Origin: Bacteriovorax sp037444575
GTDB lineage: Bacteria; Bdellovibrionota; Bacteriovoracia; Bacteriovoracales; Bacteriovoracaceae
Direction of reading: 5' to 3'
Length of the DNA stretch: 64,000 nt
Assembly: GCA_037444575.1 (NCBI GenBank)
Contig: JBBIME010000008.1
Coordinates: 124,001 to 188,000, forward strand
The translations under genes were made by a program, and so were the position numbers. Numbering within the stretch: position 1 is the stretch's first letter; the number at the start of each line of letters is the position of its first letter. The notes beneath the pieces were generated by a model that saw nothing but the letters and a program-made list of their open reading frames with translations, did no database searches and was not told the DNA's origin. This document shows, piece by piece, positions 7,489 to 16,248 of the stretch.

Positions 7489-9399
7489 ATGAAATTACTT
7501 ATTTTAATGGCCACGTGCCTGGCATTTGCATCATGCTCTTTTCAGAGTGGAGATCATTCAGGAGGACAAGTTGGTTTCATCAGTAAAACAACGGAATTAA
7601 GAATTGATCCTAACGCTGACAGTGATGGCGATGGGGTTAAAGATCAAGATGAATTAAACCAAGGTCGAAATCCCTTTGTTGCGGAACTGCCTGATCTAAA
7701 GGTCAGATTTTTACAAAACTACAAGATTGAAGTTTTTTATCATCCACTTTCTGGCGATCCGATAAAAGATCAAAAGTCCTTTGTAATTAATACTGATGTC
7801 AAAGATACCAACCCCGATTTTAAGTTTCGGGTGGGAAATGTCTTTGCTCGCAATCACGCACTAATGACAGCGGCAAGTTTTGGCAGGTTCTCATCTCATA
7901 CATCGGGAACATTTACTGAACATGATCTGTCGTGGGTGAGTTATCCAAAGATTGATCCCAAATTCTTTCACGCTGAGGCGATAAAAAATAGAGACGTTTT
8001 TAGTGACAAGAATGTAATTGATGATATTAAGATCACGCTATCAAATCAGGCAAAATTAAATGAATCGCCAAATTTCCGGGATATTAAGAATCTAAAGCTT
8101 AATTTCTACTTTTTAAATCATGAAACTGAAAACTATGACGTGTTATCCTCGACAACAATTGATCGACATTTTCAAAGTGGAGTCTATGAATCATTTGATG
8201 TGGTAATTGATCATGCACCAGTGAGTCTTTTGAAAGAGAGCTTCTTTAAGCGTGGTGAGTTTATTATTTCTGAAGTTGATGACTATGAAATTCCTGCGTT
8301 GTCTTCCAACTATAAGACACTTCTAGCATCTGTGAAGGCCAAGACCATCCCTGTTTTGTACGAAACACCGCTAGAGGAGAAAATCTATTATGTGGCAGCA
8401 AATAATGGCGTATCCTTTCAAAACATATTAAAGGTCATGTTTGATAAAAACTATGAAGTAAAAGATGATGCACTTTTAAAGATTGGTCAGTTTCAAAACA
8501 ATCTAATGGATTTTACCCATCTAAAAGAACTGAAAGACAAAGACAAACTCGGTAAATGGTTTGTGATGACTAATGAGTTTAAGGAAAAATACTTAGATCA
8601 TCGCTATACTCCAACAGATCGAATCATTCTAAGCTATATAACAGGAAATGATCTTTCAGGACAGACTCAGGAAAGTATTTATTCTTATGTCTCTAAAGTT
8701 GACGGAAACAAGTCAGAATCAATTATTCCGCTAGGTAATGTCAGTCCGAATTCAAAAATCGAATTTACTCTGCATCCACTCACTCATTTTGGAAGAACTA
8801 TTACTAAACAGCATGAAGTGTTCAATCGCGCTGGAGGCAGCTGCGGGAATAACTGCATCTCTTTGCCGATTAGTTGTACTTGGGATGTAAACGTATTTAG
8901 AGATTACAATGAAGGATTTTCATTTTCGCCTGATCTGTTGGGAGAAGGTGAAAAACTCGATCTTATTATCAATGGTGATACTTATAAACTTGCCGATCTT
9001 TTAAAAGAGAAAAAGGTACTACTTGCAAAAACGGATGTCGGGGTTCATGTCACTATTAATGACATATCAGTAATAAAAGAAATCAAAGACTTTGAAGAAA
9101 ACACATTATCAATAAAAGTGCGTTCATTTGTTGGATCTGACTTCTTTGGAGTGAAACTTGTTGATGTAGGTGGATATTGGCAAGGTTTCGGAGGATGTCC
9201 GTTTAATACTCCGGCAGTAGCAGAAAAGTATCAAACCCAACTATCATCAGAAACTAGAGAGCTTGGTGAAATTTTAGGTTGGATTAATCAGGCCCATGCA
9301 CATGGATGGCCTTATCCAATAACTAATGTCGCTTCAGGGCCTTATTATCAAGAAATAGCTATTGGAGTTAGTAGTTCAATTGAGAACTATTACAACTAA
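7489..9399 (+). CDS. Large lipoprotein at the head of the secretion operon
   Basis: The 636-residue protein starts with a lipoprotein signal (LAFASC, lipidated Cys at 16). It has a calcium-binding thrombospondin-type-3-like loop, DSDGDGVKDQDE (44-55), and a cysteine-containing C-terminal part (GGSCGNNC, SCTW, GGCPF). The long middle has no recognisable domain. It begins 10 nt after the Sm-like gene and ends 9 nt before the pilin gene, so it belongs to the transfer operon. An outer-membrane or cell-surface adhesin or pore accessory is possible, but the function is unknown. Confidence 0.72.
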   Translation: MKLLILMATCLAFASCSFQSGDHSGGQVGFISKTTELRIDPNADSDGDGVKDQDELNQGRNPFVAELPDLKVRFLQNYKIEVFYHPLSGDPIKDQKSFVINTDVKDTNPDFKFRVGNVFARNHALMTAASFGRFSSHTSGTFTEHDLSWVSYPKIDPKFFHAEAIKNRDVFSDKNVIDDIKITLSNQAKLNESPNFRDIKNLKLNFYFLNHETENYDVLSSTTIDRHFQSGVYESFDVVIDHAPVSLLKESFFKRGEFIISEVDDYEIPALSSNYKTLLASVKAKTIPVLYETPLEEKIYYVAANNGVSFQNILKVMFDKNYEVKDDALLKIGQFQNNLMDFTHLKELKDKDKLGKWFVMTNEFKEKYLDHRYTPTDRIILSYITGNDLSGQTQESIYSYVSKVDGNKSESIIPLGNVSPNSKIEFTLHPLTHFGRTITKQHEVFNRAGGSCGNNCISLPISCTWDVNVFRDYNEGFSFSPDLLGEGEKLDLIINGDTYKLADLLKEKKVLLAKTDVGVHVTINDISVIKEIKDFEENTLSIKVRSFVGSDFFGVKLVDVGGYWQGFGGCPFNTPAVAEKYQTQLSSETRELGEILGWINQAHAHGWPYPITNVASGPYYQEIAIGVSSSIENYYN

Positions 9400-9408
9400 G
9401 GAGGGGAT

Positions 9409-9714
9409 ATGAATTCAAATAAATTTAAAAGAACAGTCATGCTTCCAGTTAAATATTGGTTCTACATCATTCCGTACATGATTATGAGCCATCCAGTCCT
9501 GGGGAGAGACTTAGAATCAATTGCTACAAATTTAACTTCAAAGACTAGCAAGCTTGCCTCAGCATTAGTCCCAATCGGTTTTGCAATTGCCGCCGCTTTT
9601 ATGGCCTTTGGAAGTCCTAAAGGTGCTCAATACGCTTCTACAACCATATTGGCGGCAATTGTATCTCTCGGTGGTGGAGCAATTTATAACTGGCTCAAAG
9701 GAATTGTTGGGTAG
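9409..9714 (+). CDS. VirB2/TrbC-like conjugative pilin
   Basis: The 101-residue protein has a positively charged start, a long signal-like hydrophobic segment ending around VLGRDLE, and two hydrophobic helices (about 50-66 and 76-92) separated by a short FGSPKGAQ loop. This is the topology of cyclic or linear VirB2/TrbC pilins, which polymerise into the conjugative pilus. Its place immediately before VirB3 and VirB4 genes supports this. GGAGG precedes the start. Confidence 0.75.
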   Translation: MNSNKFKRTVMLPVKYWFYIIPYMIMSHPVLGRDLESIATNLTSKTSKLASALVPIGFAIAAAFMAFGSPKGAQYASTTILAAIVSLGGGAIYNWLKGIVG

Positions 9715-9718
9715 TTGC

Positions 9719-9991
9719 ATGGAAAACTTACGAGCGTACTACCCAAGCTTTTTAAAACAAAAGCCTTTGATCTGGGGGATAAGTCTTCAAGACTTATTAA
9801 TTTTAAGTGGAATTTTATTTGTCCTATCTAATATCGGGATAGGGCAAATCCCAACCTTATTTTTAATTGTGATCTTTTATATGGGGATGAAGCTAACAAG
9901 AAAACTATATCCCAAACGTCACTTCGAATTTGTAATTTTAACTAAAGCAAACATCAACAAAAAGGTAATTAATGAAAAGCTTCGTTTATAA
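9719..9991 (+). CDS. VirB3/TraL-like inner-membrane protein
   Basis: I chose the ATG at 9719, four bases after the pilin stop, because earlier in-frame codons lie inside the pilin gene. The resulting 90-residue protein has two adjacent hydrophobic helices (about 26-39 and 44-57) near the N terminus followed by a basic tail. That is the VirB3/TrbD/TraL pattern. VirB3 works with the VirB4 ATPase, whose gene overlaps this one by 20 nt. Confidence 0.72.
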   Translation: MENLRAYYPSFLKQKPLIWGISLQDLLILSGILFVLSNIGIGQIPTLFLIVIFYMGMKLTRKLYPKRHFEFVILTKANINKKVINEKLRL

Positions 9992-11876
9992 ATTAATTCC
10001 AAAAGATTTTGAACAAGGATCTGCCGAAGAAAATCTAAATTGGTATACCCAAATTAAAGTATTTTTAAATCAACTTCCGATTGCACCTAATTCAGAGCGG
10101 TTTAACAATGATGGGATTTTGGGACTATTGTCTTCTAAGAAGGAATCTAATGAATATTATTATAAGTTTTATTCAATAGGAGATGAGTTGATCTTAGATA
10201 CCAATTTTGATGGTGAATTAAATATTCCAGAAGTAACGCTTATCAAAATTGATCCTCCTCATGAACTTTTGATCTACCAAGCACAGTCTTTTAGCGAAAC
10301 GGTATTAGAGTCTGATTTTGTAAAGGTTAATGGCATATATTATCGCTTAATTAATTTGTATGAACTTTCAAAGAGCATTACTCCGAGCCAAATAATGGAT
10401 TATGGAGACTATTGTGTTTTTGTAAAAAGAGTTGATCCAGCAAATGCCAAGAGAAGAATTAATAATCAAAGAAAACTACATCACTCCAATATTCATACAG
10501 CACTACGAAATATTGAGTCAGAGTCAAGCTATTTTGAAGCAGAGAAAATTTCAGAAGCAATGATAAATGGAGAAGAGTCCTTATTTGAAATAGAAACTTG
10601 GATTATTGCAAAAGCTGACACTGAAGCAGATTTAAACCAAAGGACAAAAGAGGTAATAAAAAATCTAAGACAGGTCGAAATAGAACCACTTATTGAAACT
10701 GTAGGATTGAAGGCCCTATTTTTATCAATACTATTTGGAGTAAAACCTACCTTCAAAAGAACTCATGAACCACCAACTTCTTATGTAGCCAATCTGCTTC
10801 CACTTAAAAGAGACATACTACATTCAAGTGGAGTTGAGTTTTCTTCTGTTCGCCATAATCCCATTTACTTTAATCTTTTTGACGAATCATCTTTAAACTT
10901 TAATGTTTTATTTTCCGGTCAATCTGGTTCAGGGAAATCAATGGCCGCTCAGAAGGTTTTAAAAGATGAAGTCGAAGGTGGAACTTCGGCAATTGTGCTT
11001 GATTTAGGGAATTCATTCAAAAAGACAGTAAGGTTCTTAGGTGGGGAATCATTAAGTCGGTCCTTTAATCCTATGCAGTTTAAATCGCCTCATTACTTAA
11101 AAGAGCTGATCACAAGTGTTATTCCTTCCACTGAATTAACTTCAAAGGTTGAAGGGAAGATTTTTAATCTTATTCAGGAAAACATTTGTAAAACTAGTTC
11201 ATTTAAAGAATTGATTAATATTATTTCTCATGATGTTCCTGATCTAAATTTATATTTTAGTGAGATTTGGGATTTCTTTGATGACGAAGTGAGAATTCTT
11301 TCAAAGCTAACGTATGTTGATACTTCTTTATATCCAGACAAAATTAAAGCTCCCCTAATTATTTATCTAATTGAATGCTTTAAGAATCTGGAAGGAAAAC
11401 GAGTATTCATATTTGATGAAGTATGGTCGTTTTTAAATAAAAATGCAGACTATATTGCAGAATGTTTTAGGACTTTTAGAAAGCATGGAGCTTCTGCCAT
11501 TGCAATTTCACAAGGGATAGAAGACTTTGTTCAAACTCCACTAGGCCTTGCTATTGCTCAAAATAGTTATACCAAGTTCTATTTTAGTCAAAGCTCACAC
11601 AACAATTTATTTTTAGATGAACTGGATCAGCAGAGAATTAAAACCCTTATGACTAGAAAGGGTAATCATTCTGAATTCTACATTAAAACAGAAAATATAA
11701 GAAAGATTGCGCTCTTTTATCCAAGCTATCTTGAGTACGAACTTTTTACTAGTAATTTTGAAGACAATTTAAGCTTTGAAAAATTCAAAGCTCAAAATGA
11801 ACATTTCTTTGATTTTCCAGAAATAACCAATCGATATGTCCATTTTAAGTATTTTTATAGGGGGATAAATGACTAA
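9972..11876 (+). CDS. VirB4/TrbE/TraC-family secretion ATPase
   Basis: The 634-residue protein has a Walker A motif GQSGSGKS (316-323), a Walker B VFIFDE (478-483) followed by VWSFL, and the family's late FRKHGASAIAISQG stretch. The N-terminal 300 residues match the VirB4 accessory region. It powers pilus assembly and substrate transport at the cytoplasmic membrane. It is shorter than typical VirB4 (about 790-820 residues) but both nucleotide motifs are intact. As no VirB11 gene is present, this and VirD4 are the only secretion ATPases seen. Confidence 0.88.
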   Translation: MKSFVYKLIPKDFEQGSAEENLNWYTQIKVFLNQLPIAPNSERFNNDGILGLLSSKKESNEYYYKFYSIGDELILDTNFDGELNIPEVTLIKIDPPHELLIYQAQSFSETVLESDFVKVNGIYYRLINLYELSKSITPSQIMDYGDYCVFVKRVDPANAKRRINNQRKLHHSNIHTALRNIESESSYFEAEKISEAMINGEESLFEIETWIIAKADTEADLNQRTKEVIKNLRQVEIEPLIETVGLKALFLSILFGVKPTFKRTHEPPTSYVANLLPLKRDILHSSGVEFSSVRHNPIYFNLFDESSLNFNVLFSGQSGSGKSMAAQKVLKDEVEGGTSAIVLDLGNSFKKTVRFLGGESLSRSFNPMQFKSPHYLKELITSVIPSTELTSKVEGKIFNLIQENICKTSSFKELINIISHDVPDLNLYFSEIWDFFDDEVRILSKLTYVDTSLYPDKIKAPLIIYLIECFKNLEGKRVFIFDEVWSFLNKNADYIAECFRTFRKHGASAIAISQGIEDFVQTPLGLAIAQNSYTKFYFSQSSHNNLFLDELDQQRIKTLMTRKGNHSEFYIKTENIRKIALFYPSYLEYELFTSNFEDNLSFEKFKAQNEHFFDFPEITNRYVHFKYFYRGIND

Positions 11877-12576
11877 ATTAATATTTCTAGTTTATGTAAC
11901 TTTAGGGATTACATTTTTTAATTATAAAAGTGAATCCTATGCCTCAACGCTTTTTGCGCCCGATAGCGATACGGCCCTTTTATTTGAACTCGTTACTAAT
12001 ACAGCAAGCCAACTTAATGAACTTGAAAGACTTGTGACCAATGCTGAAAAATACACAGGTCTAATGGAAAAATATAACCAAATTGCTAGGGACCAATATT
12101 TCAGGGCGGAAAGAATTCATTATATTGCTCAAAACTATGTAGATCTTTCAAAACGAGATCCACAAGACTTGGATAGCCTAAATTCGGCAATTAGAGCATT
12201 AAGAAGCGAGACTGAATCATTAAAAGCTTTGATAAGTGAATATCGCCAAGATGAAGCCAGAAACGAAGTTCAAGAAAATGTATTGAGCGATAGAGTAAGA
12301 AAAACTAATTCAGAAATTGGTTTTGCCAATAATCAGGTAAGCAGATCAGGTGATGTTAAATCAACGAGTGAAGCACAAAAGCTAATCGCTCAAAATACTT
12401 CTTTGTCTTACAAGGCTCAAGTTGAAGAAAACCAAATGTCAAATGTGATTGCAGAAAAGATGACCGAGCAAAACAAACTTCTTAATCGCAATTTAAAAGA
12501 TGAAGCAATAGAGAAGGAACAAAAAGAGAGTTATTACAAAATGCCAAAGGCAAAACTTTCTAAGAGTAATATATGA
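11869..12576 (+). CDS. VirB5/TrbJ-like secreted coiled-coil protein
   Basis: The 235-residue protein has an N-terminal hydrophobic signal segment ending near ESYAS (about residue 26) and then long heptad-rich helices (LNELERLVTNAEKYTGLMEKYNQIARD and a second helical region from about 100). VirB5/TrbJ proteins, minor pilus components that may touch recipient cells, have this architecture and this gene position between VirB4 and VirB6. Sequence motifs for the family are weak, so the call leans on synteny. It overlaps VirB4 by 8 nt and VirB6 by 4 nt. Confidence 0.65.
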   Translation: MTKLIFLVYVTLGITFFNYKSESYASTLFAPDSDTALLFELVTNTASQLNELERLVTNAEKYTGLMEKYNQIARDQYFRAERIHYIAQNYVDLSKRDPQDLDSLNSAIRALRSETESLKALISEYRQDEARNEVQENVLSDRVRKTNSEIGFANNQVSRSGDVKSTSEAQKLIAQNTSLSYKAQVEENQMSNVIAEKMTEQNKLLNRNLKDEAIEKEQKESYYKMPKAKLSKSNI

Positions 12577-14060
12577 TGACGACTTCACTTCTTAAAGATT
12601 TACTTCTAATTACAAACCCCAAAGTTTTGGGTCTTAGTAATTATTTAAATCAAACAGCGTTACTGTTTGTGTTGCCTGCTTTTTACATAGGAATTATTTC
12701 TGAGTTTTTTACGAACTTTGATTTTGCAGGAGTATCTAAAAGAGCAATCGTCGCATTTTTGGCAATTAAACTTTTAACTCCTATTCATATTGAAGTTGTA
12801 GATCAGAGTTTAGAGGTTAGTAGTCAATTAATTAGACGGTATTCACCACAAAATAAATTTTTAACTGCCTACCAACAAGCAAAAGGAGATGTTTCTAGTG
12901 CTGGGAAGACAGGAGTTTGGGAGAAGCTTACAAGTATTGTGAAAATGCTAGTAAATGATCCAATTGTTATGGTTATTTTTCTATTGAGCTATATTGCATT
13001 CTTCTTATTAACCCAACTCTATAGCTTAACCTATCATCTAACGATTGCCATGTTTGGACTATGTGCTCTTTTAAGTATTCTCCCTATGACATCAGGGAGC
13101 TTGAAAGGAGCTATAAAATCTAGCTTGTGGTGCATGCTCATGCCTTTTGTTGTGGCGATTATTCTTTGTCTGATTGGAGATAGTGACGCTTTCTTTAAGA
13201 CTTATTCTGGTGGAATTGTTCAGAATCTTGAATCATTGATTCAACTTTTTATCATGACCATTATTTTACTTTTAGCGCCACTGATTACTTCAAAGATTAT
13301 GTCGGATAGTGGTGTTTCACATATGGCAGAAAATCTTGGGCAGATGGCAGGAATGGCAACCATGATCGGAGGTGCTTCAGTTGTATCTAATGTAATTGGT
13401 GGAAAGATTCAATCAATGGGATCATCAATTCACAATTCAACAACTGGAAAGGCCTTTAACAAGATTAAGGATAAAGTTTCTAATAAAGCCCAGGCCATTA
13501 GTTCTGAAAAGGGTATTGGTCCTTCGATAAATTCACTTACAAGTAAAAGTAGCGGAGAGAAGTTGAAAAGTGGTCTTAATGATTTCAAAGATAATTTTAA
13601 AGCTACAAGTTTTAAAGAAAAAGTAATTTTAGGTGCGGATTCAATAATCAATAAAAAAGAAAATGCTCTTGCAAAGGAAGCAAGATCAAATGATGTTAAA
13701 AATTCAAACGTTCTATCTGGTGGACCAAATCGTAATAGTACCCCAGTTGGAACAGAACGAGACGGACAGTTATCGAGAAATACTAAAGTTCCATTGTCTT
13801 CTTACAAAATGGAAGCTGGTAGCTATTTAAAAAACAGAAACGAATTAGTGAATCGTCCAAAACTTCATAGCCAATTCTTAGAATCAAGACCGAAAGTGGC
13901 TCATGCGCAAGCACCAAAACGTCAGTTACAACAAAGTATCCCTGCAATGATTAAGTATCGTCAAAATACAAGTGAAATTAAAAGTGAGGTTAAAAGACCA
14001 ATTAGAAATCTAAATAATGGAGGGGCGAGTGATTACGCAAATGTTCAAGGAAAAGTTTGA
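12573..14060 (+). CDS. VirB6/TrbL-like polytopic membrane protein
   Basis: The 495-residue protein has about six to seven hydrophobic helices in residues 20-280, then a long hydrophilic, Ser/Lys/Asn-rich C-terminal tail of some 200 residues. This is the layout of VirB6/TrbL proteins, the inner-membrane channel component of type IV secretion. The Gly-rich segment GQMAGMATMIGGASVVSNVIGG follows the last helix. The tail is low complexity and may be cytoplasmic. Start ATGATGA overlaps the previous stop. Confidence 0.75.
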   Translation: MMTTSLLKDLLLITNPKVLGLSNYLNQTALLFVLPAFYIGIISEFFTNFDFAGVSKRAIVAFLAIKLLTPIHIEVVDQSLEVSSQLIRRYSPQNKFLTAYQQAKGDVSSAGKTGVWEKLTSIVKMLVNDPIVMVIFLLSYIAFFLLTQLYSLTYHLTIAMFGLCALLSILPMTSGSLKGAIKSSLWCMLMPFVVAIILCLIGDSDAFFKTYSGGIVQNLESLIQLFIMTIILLLAPLITSKIMSDSGVSHMAENLGQMAGMATMIGGASVVSNVIGGKIQSMGSSIHNSTTGKAFNKIKDKVSNKAQAISSEKGIGPSINSLTSKSSGEKLKSGLNDFKDNFKATSFKEKVILGADSIINKKENALAKEARSNDVKNSNVLSGGPNRNSTPVGTERDGQLSRNTKVPLSSYKMEAGSYLKNRNELVNRPKLHSQFLESRPKVAHAQAPKRQLQQSIPAMIKYRQNTSEIKSEVKRPIRNLNNGGASDYANVQGKV

Positions 14061-14487
14061 TGAAAATAAATATTTGTTTGCCATTAGAGGAAGTTTAATT
14101 GCATCCATATTTTGTCTCATTGCCAATATTTATAATCGTACACCTCATTATTTTATCAAGGGAGAGGAAGGAATAACTTTAGATGCTTCAAAGAGGGATT
14201 TTTGTGTGATGGCCATGAATCAAATGATTCATAAGAAGTTGTCAAAGAAATTGGTGACAAGCGATTTATACACTCTTGTCACCGAAGAAAACTACAAAAA
14301 TATGTTTTTTGAAGATGAGGATAAGGTCACATCAATTTTTTCATCGGACAGCAAATGTAAGTTGCTTGTTAAGGCTAAAGAAGGAGTTAGATCCTTTGAT
14401 TTTACTTTAGAAGAAAGTGGCGATTTAGAATTTTTTTATCAAATAACTAAGATTCATGAAAATGATCTTTACGACAAAGAAAGTTAG
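14029..14487 (+). CDS. VirB8/TraE-like bitopic inner-membrane protein
   Basis: The protein has a short cytoplasmic lead, one membrane helix (LFAIRGSLIASIFCLIANIY) and a periplasmic domain of about 110 residues, the VirB8/TraE pattern. I prefer the GTG at 14029 because GGAGGGG lies at 14019-14025; an upstream ATG at 14017 has no ribosome site, and the ATG at 14041 is spaced too far. It overlaps the VirB6 gene. VirB8 nucleates the core complex. The call rests on topology and on VirB9- and VirB10-like genes next to it. Confidence 0.62.
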   Translation: MITQMFKEKFDENKYLFAIRGSLIASIFCLIANIYNRTPHYFIKGEEGITLDASKRDFCVMAMNQMIHKKLSKKLVTSDLYTLVTEENYKNMFFEDEDKVTSIFSSDSKCKLLVKAKEGVRSFDFTLEESGDLEFFYQITKIHENDLYDKES

Positions 14488-14495
14488 GAGGCTCA

Positions 14496-14972
14496 ATGGA
14501 TTTTTATATATTGGCTAGAAGTTTGATTTATTTATTTCTAACAGTTTCACATCCTACGACATTGGTTTTTGATGAACCTGTCGAGTATGTGAGTGCCGGA
14601 AGGGAAGGAGAATTTTCACTTCATAGAGCAAATAATCAAAAAATCTTAGTCGTTCAGCCATTAAAAGATTGTTCTGAAACTGACATGATTGTGATCACTA
14701 AAGATCATCATTATCAATTCAAAGTTAAAAGACCAGTTTTGGAAACTGATAAAACACATTCATTTGTTTACATACATGAGGGGGAGGTTAATAGGTCTTA
14801 TGTTTTAAAGTTTGAAAATAGTGAAGTTAAAATTTTAGAAGGTAATACATCATCACTTGTACAAAACAAAACCCAAAAACCAATTTTGGTAAACGAGAAA
14901 GTAGTAGATCGAGAAGCCAGTTTTTCTAAGGGAATTCCTTTTGTAGTTAATAACCAGAGAGTATTAAATTGA
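14496..14972 (+). CDS. VirB9/TrbG/TraK-like core-complex protein
   Basis: The 158-residue exported protein has an N-terminal hydrophobic signal and then TTLVFDEPVEYVSAGREGEFSL, which closely follows the first strands of VirB9/TrbG (T-T-x-x-F-x-x-P-V-x-x-V). It is shorter than VirB9 (about 260-290 residues), so the C-terminal domain that contacts VirB7 may be missing or reduced. It probably forms the periplasmic/outer-membrane ring with the VirB10-like protein encoded next. AGGAGG precedes the ATG. Confidence 0.68.
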   Translation: MDFYILARSLIYLFLTVSHPTTLVFDEPVEYVSAGREGEFSLHRANNQKILVVQPLKDCSETDMIVITKDHHYQFKVKRPVLETDKTHSFVYIHEGEVNRSYVLKFENSEVKILEGNTSSLVQNKTQKPILVNEKVVDREASFSKGIPFVVNNQRVLN

Positions 14973-15757
14973 ATTCAAAATTATTTTATACATTCACATT
15001 TCTAATATCATTAGGCGTGTTAGCACAAGATGAAGATTTTAAAATCCTTAGTCCCAAGAAAAAATCAGAAGAAAAAAAGCAAAGTTTTAAAAGGTCAAGA
15101 GCAATAAGGACGCAGACTCCTGATGTTGAAGTTTTAAAAAAACTTGAAGCACAAACAGAGAAAACAAATGAGCTTTTAGGGAAATATCAAAATAAAAATG
15201 GAGTTTGGGATTTTACAAAAGAATTTGATTTCAAAACAGGGACAGTCATTCGAGGACGGTTATTGAATTCTGTTGTCTCAACAAATCTTGAGTCACCACT
15301 TTTAGTCGAAACTACGACAGACGATCTGTTGCCTGCAAAAACTTTATTTAGCTGTAAAGGAGTCACCAAGTACAAAAGAGTAATGGCCGCTTGTGACAAG
15401 CTTATTCTTTCAAACAAAGATGAAGAATACAAAGTGCAAGTTGGATTATTAAATCTTGATGGATCAAGTGGGTTAAAAGCAGATGAAGTTTATACGGGTA
15501 AAGAGGAGTACATCGCTGCCTCAATCGCAACAGCGTTCTCAAAAGGCTTAATTGAATTAAAAACAGAACGTCTGGCAAGCCCTTTGGGCGAGATTACTGC
15601 CAACACAGCGAAGAACAGAGTTTTGAATGGTTTATTAAACTCCATGGATGAGACTAGCGATATTATGAAAAACGAAATGCAGTCCAAAGAGCCAAAGGTT
15701 TTTATTAATTCAGGAAGACCTGTTCTTATCTATTTCTACGAGAGATTTAAAATATGA
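14969..15757 (+). CDS. VirB10/TrbI/TraB-like core-complex protein
   Basis: The start is a TTG overlapping the previous TGA, giving 262 residues. After a short N-terminal hydrophobic segment comes a charged linker (SPKKKSEEKKQS) and a beta-rich domain: GTVIRGRLLNSVVSTNLESPLLVE, a Cys-containing loop, an insertion with predicted helices (ASIATAFSKGL) and the final SGRPVLIYFYERF. GTVIxGxLLxxVxSx is the hallmark of the VirB10/TrbI beta-barrel. The protein is short and lacks an obvious proline-rich bridge. Confidence 0.75.
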   Translation: MNSKLFYTFTFLISLGVLAQDEDFKILSPKKKSEEKKQSFKRSRAIRTQTPDVEVLKKLEAQTEKTNELLGKYQNKNGVWDFTKEFDFKTGTVIRGRLLNSVVSTNLESPLLVETTTDDLLPAKTLFSCKGVTKYKRVMAACDKLILSNKDEEYKVQVGLLNLDGSSGLKADEVYTGKEEYIAASIATAFSKGLIELKTERLASPLGEITANTAKNRVLNGLLNSMDETSDIMKNEMQSKEPKVFINSGRPVLIYFYERFKI

Positions 15758-16248
15758 AGAATTTTAAAATTATTACACTGGCAATATGCCTTTTAACATC
15801 CTCATGTTCAACGATGAGAAAATCCTTATTTTATGGAGGACTTTCAGGAATTACTTTAGGTGTTGTAGGTGGAGCAAGCTTAAGTCCAAATAAAGAATCA
15901 GTTGCACCCAATATGGCAGTTTGGGGAAGCTTAGGTGCTATAATTGGTTTAGGCCTTGGTTACTTCTTTTATACAGATGATCCAGAGAACAGAGATTTAC
16001 CGAATATGATCATGCCGAAGTATAAAGAAGAATCAAATCCAATATCAAAGATTGAGTCAATCAAGATTAATCCAGCAGATTCAAAAAAATACAAACTTGA
16101 ATCTGGCCCTGTGCCAGAACATCTAAAGGACAAGGTAAAAGCCCCATTTATTGTCGAGCATGAAATTCCAGAAAGAGTTGAACAATTGGAAAATGGAAAA
16201 ACGATTACCGTCGAAAAACACAAAGCATGGGAGTATTCGTATGAGTAA
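15754..16248 (+). CDS. Small lipoprotein of the secretion operon (VirB7/TraV position)
   Basis: The 164-residue protein has a lipoprotein signal with lipobox LTSSC (Cys 18). It is followed by a Gly-rich hydrophobic region (GGLSGITLGVVGG and GSLGAIIGLGLGYFF) like glycine-zipper segments and a charged C-terminal half. In type IV systems an outer-membrane lipoprotein (VirB7 or TraV) caps the VirB9/VirB10 ring; gene order fits this, sequence does not prove it. It overlaps the VirB10 gene by 4 nt and the coupling-protein gene by 8 nt. Confidence 0.6.
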   Translation: MKNFKIITLAICLLTSSCSTMRKSLFYGGLSGITLGVVGGASLSPNKESVAPNMAVWGSLGAIIGLGLGYFFYTDDPENRDLPNMIMPKYKEESNPISKIESIKINPADSKKYKLESGPVPEHLKDKVKAPFIVEHEIPERVEQLENGKTITVEKHKAWEYSYE

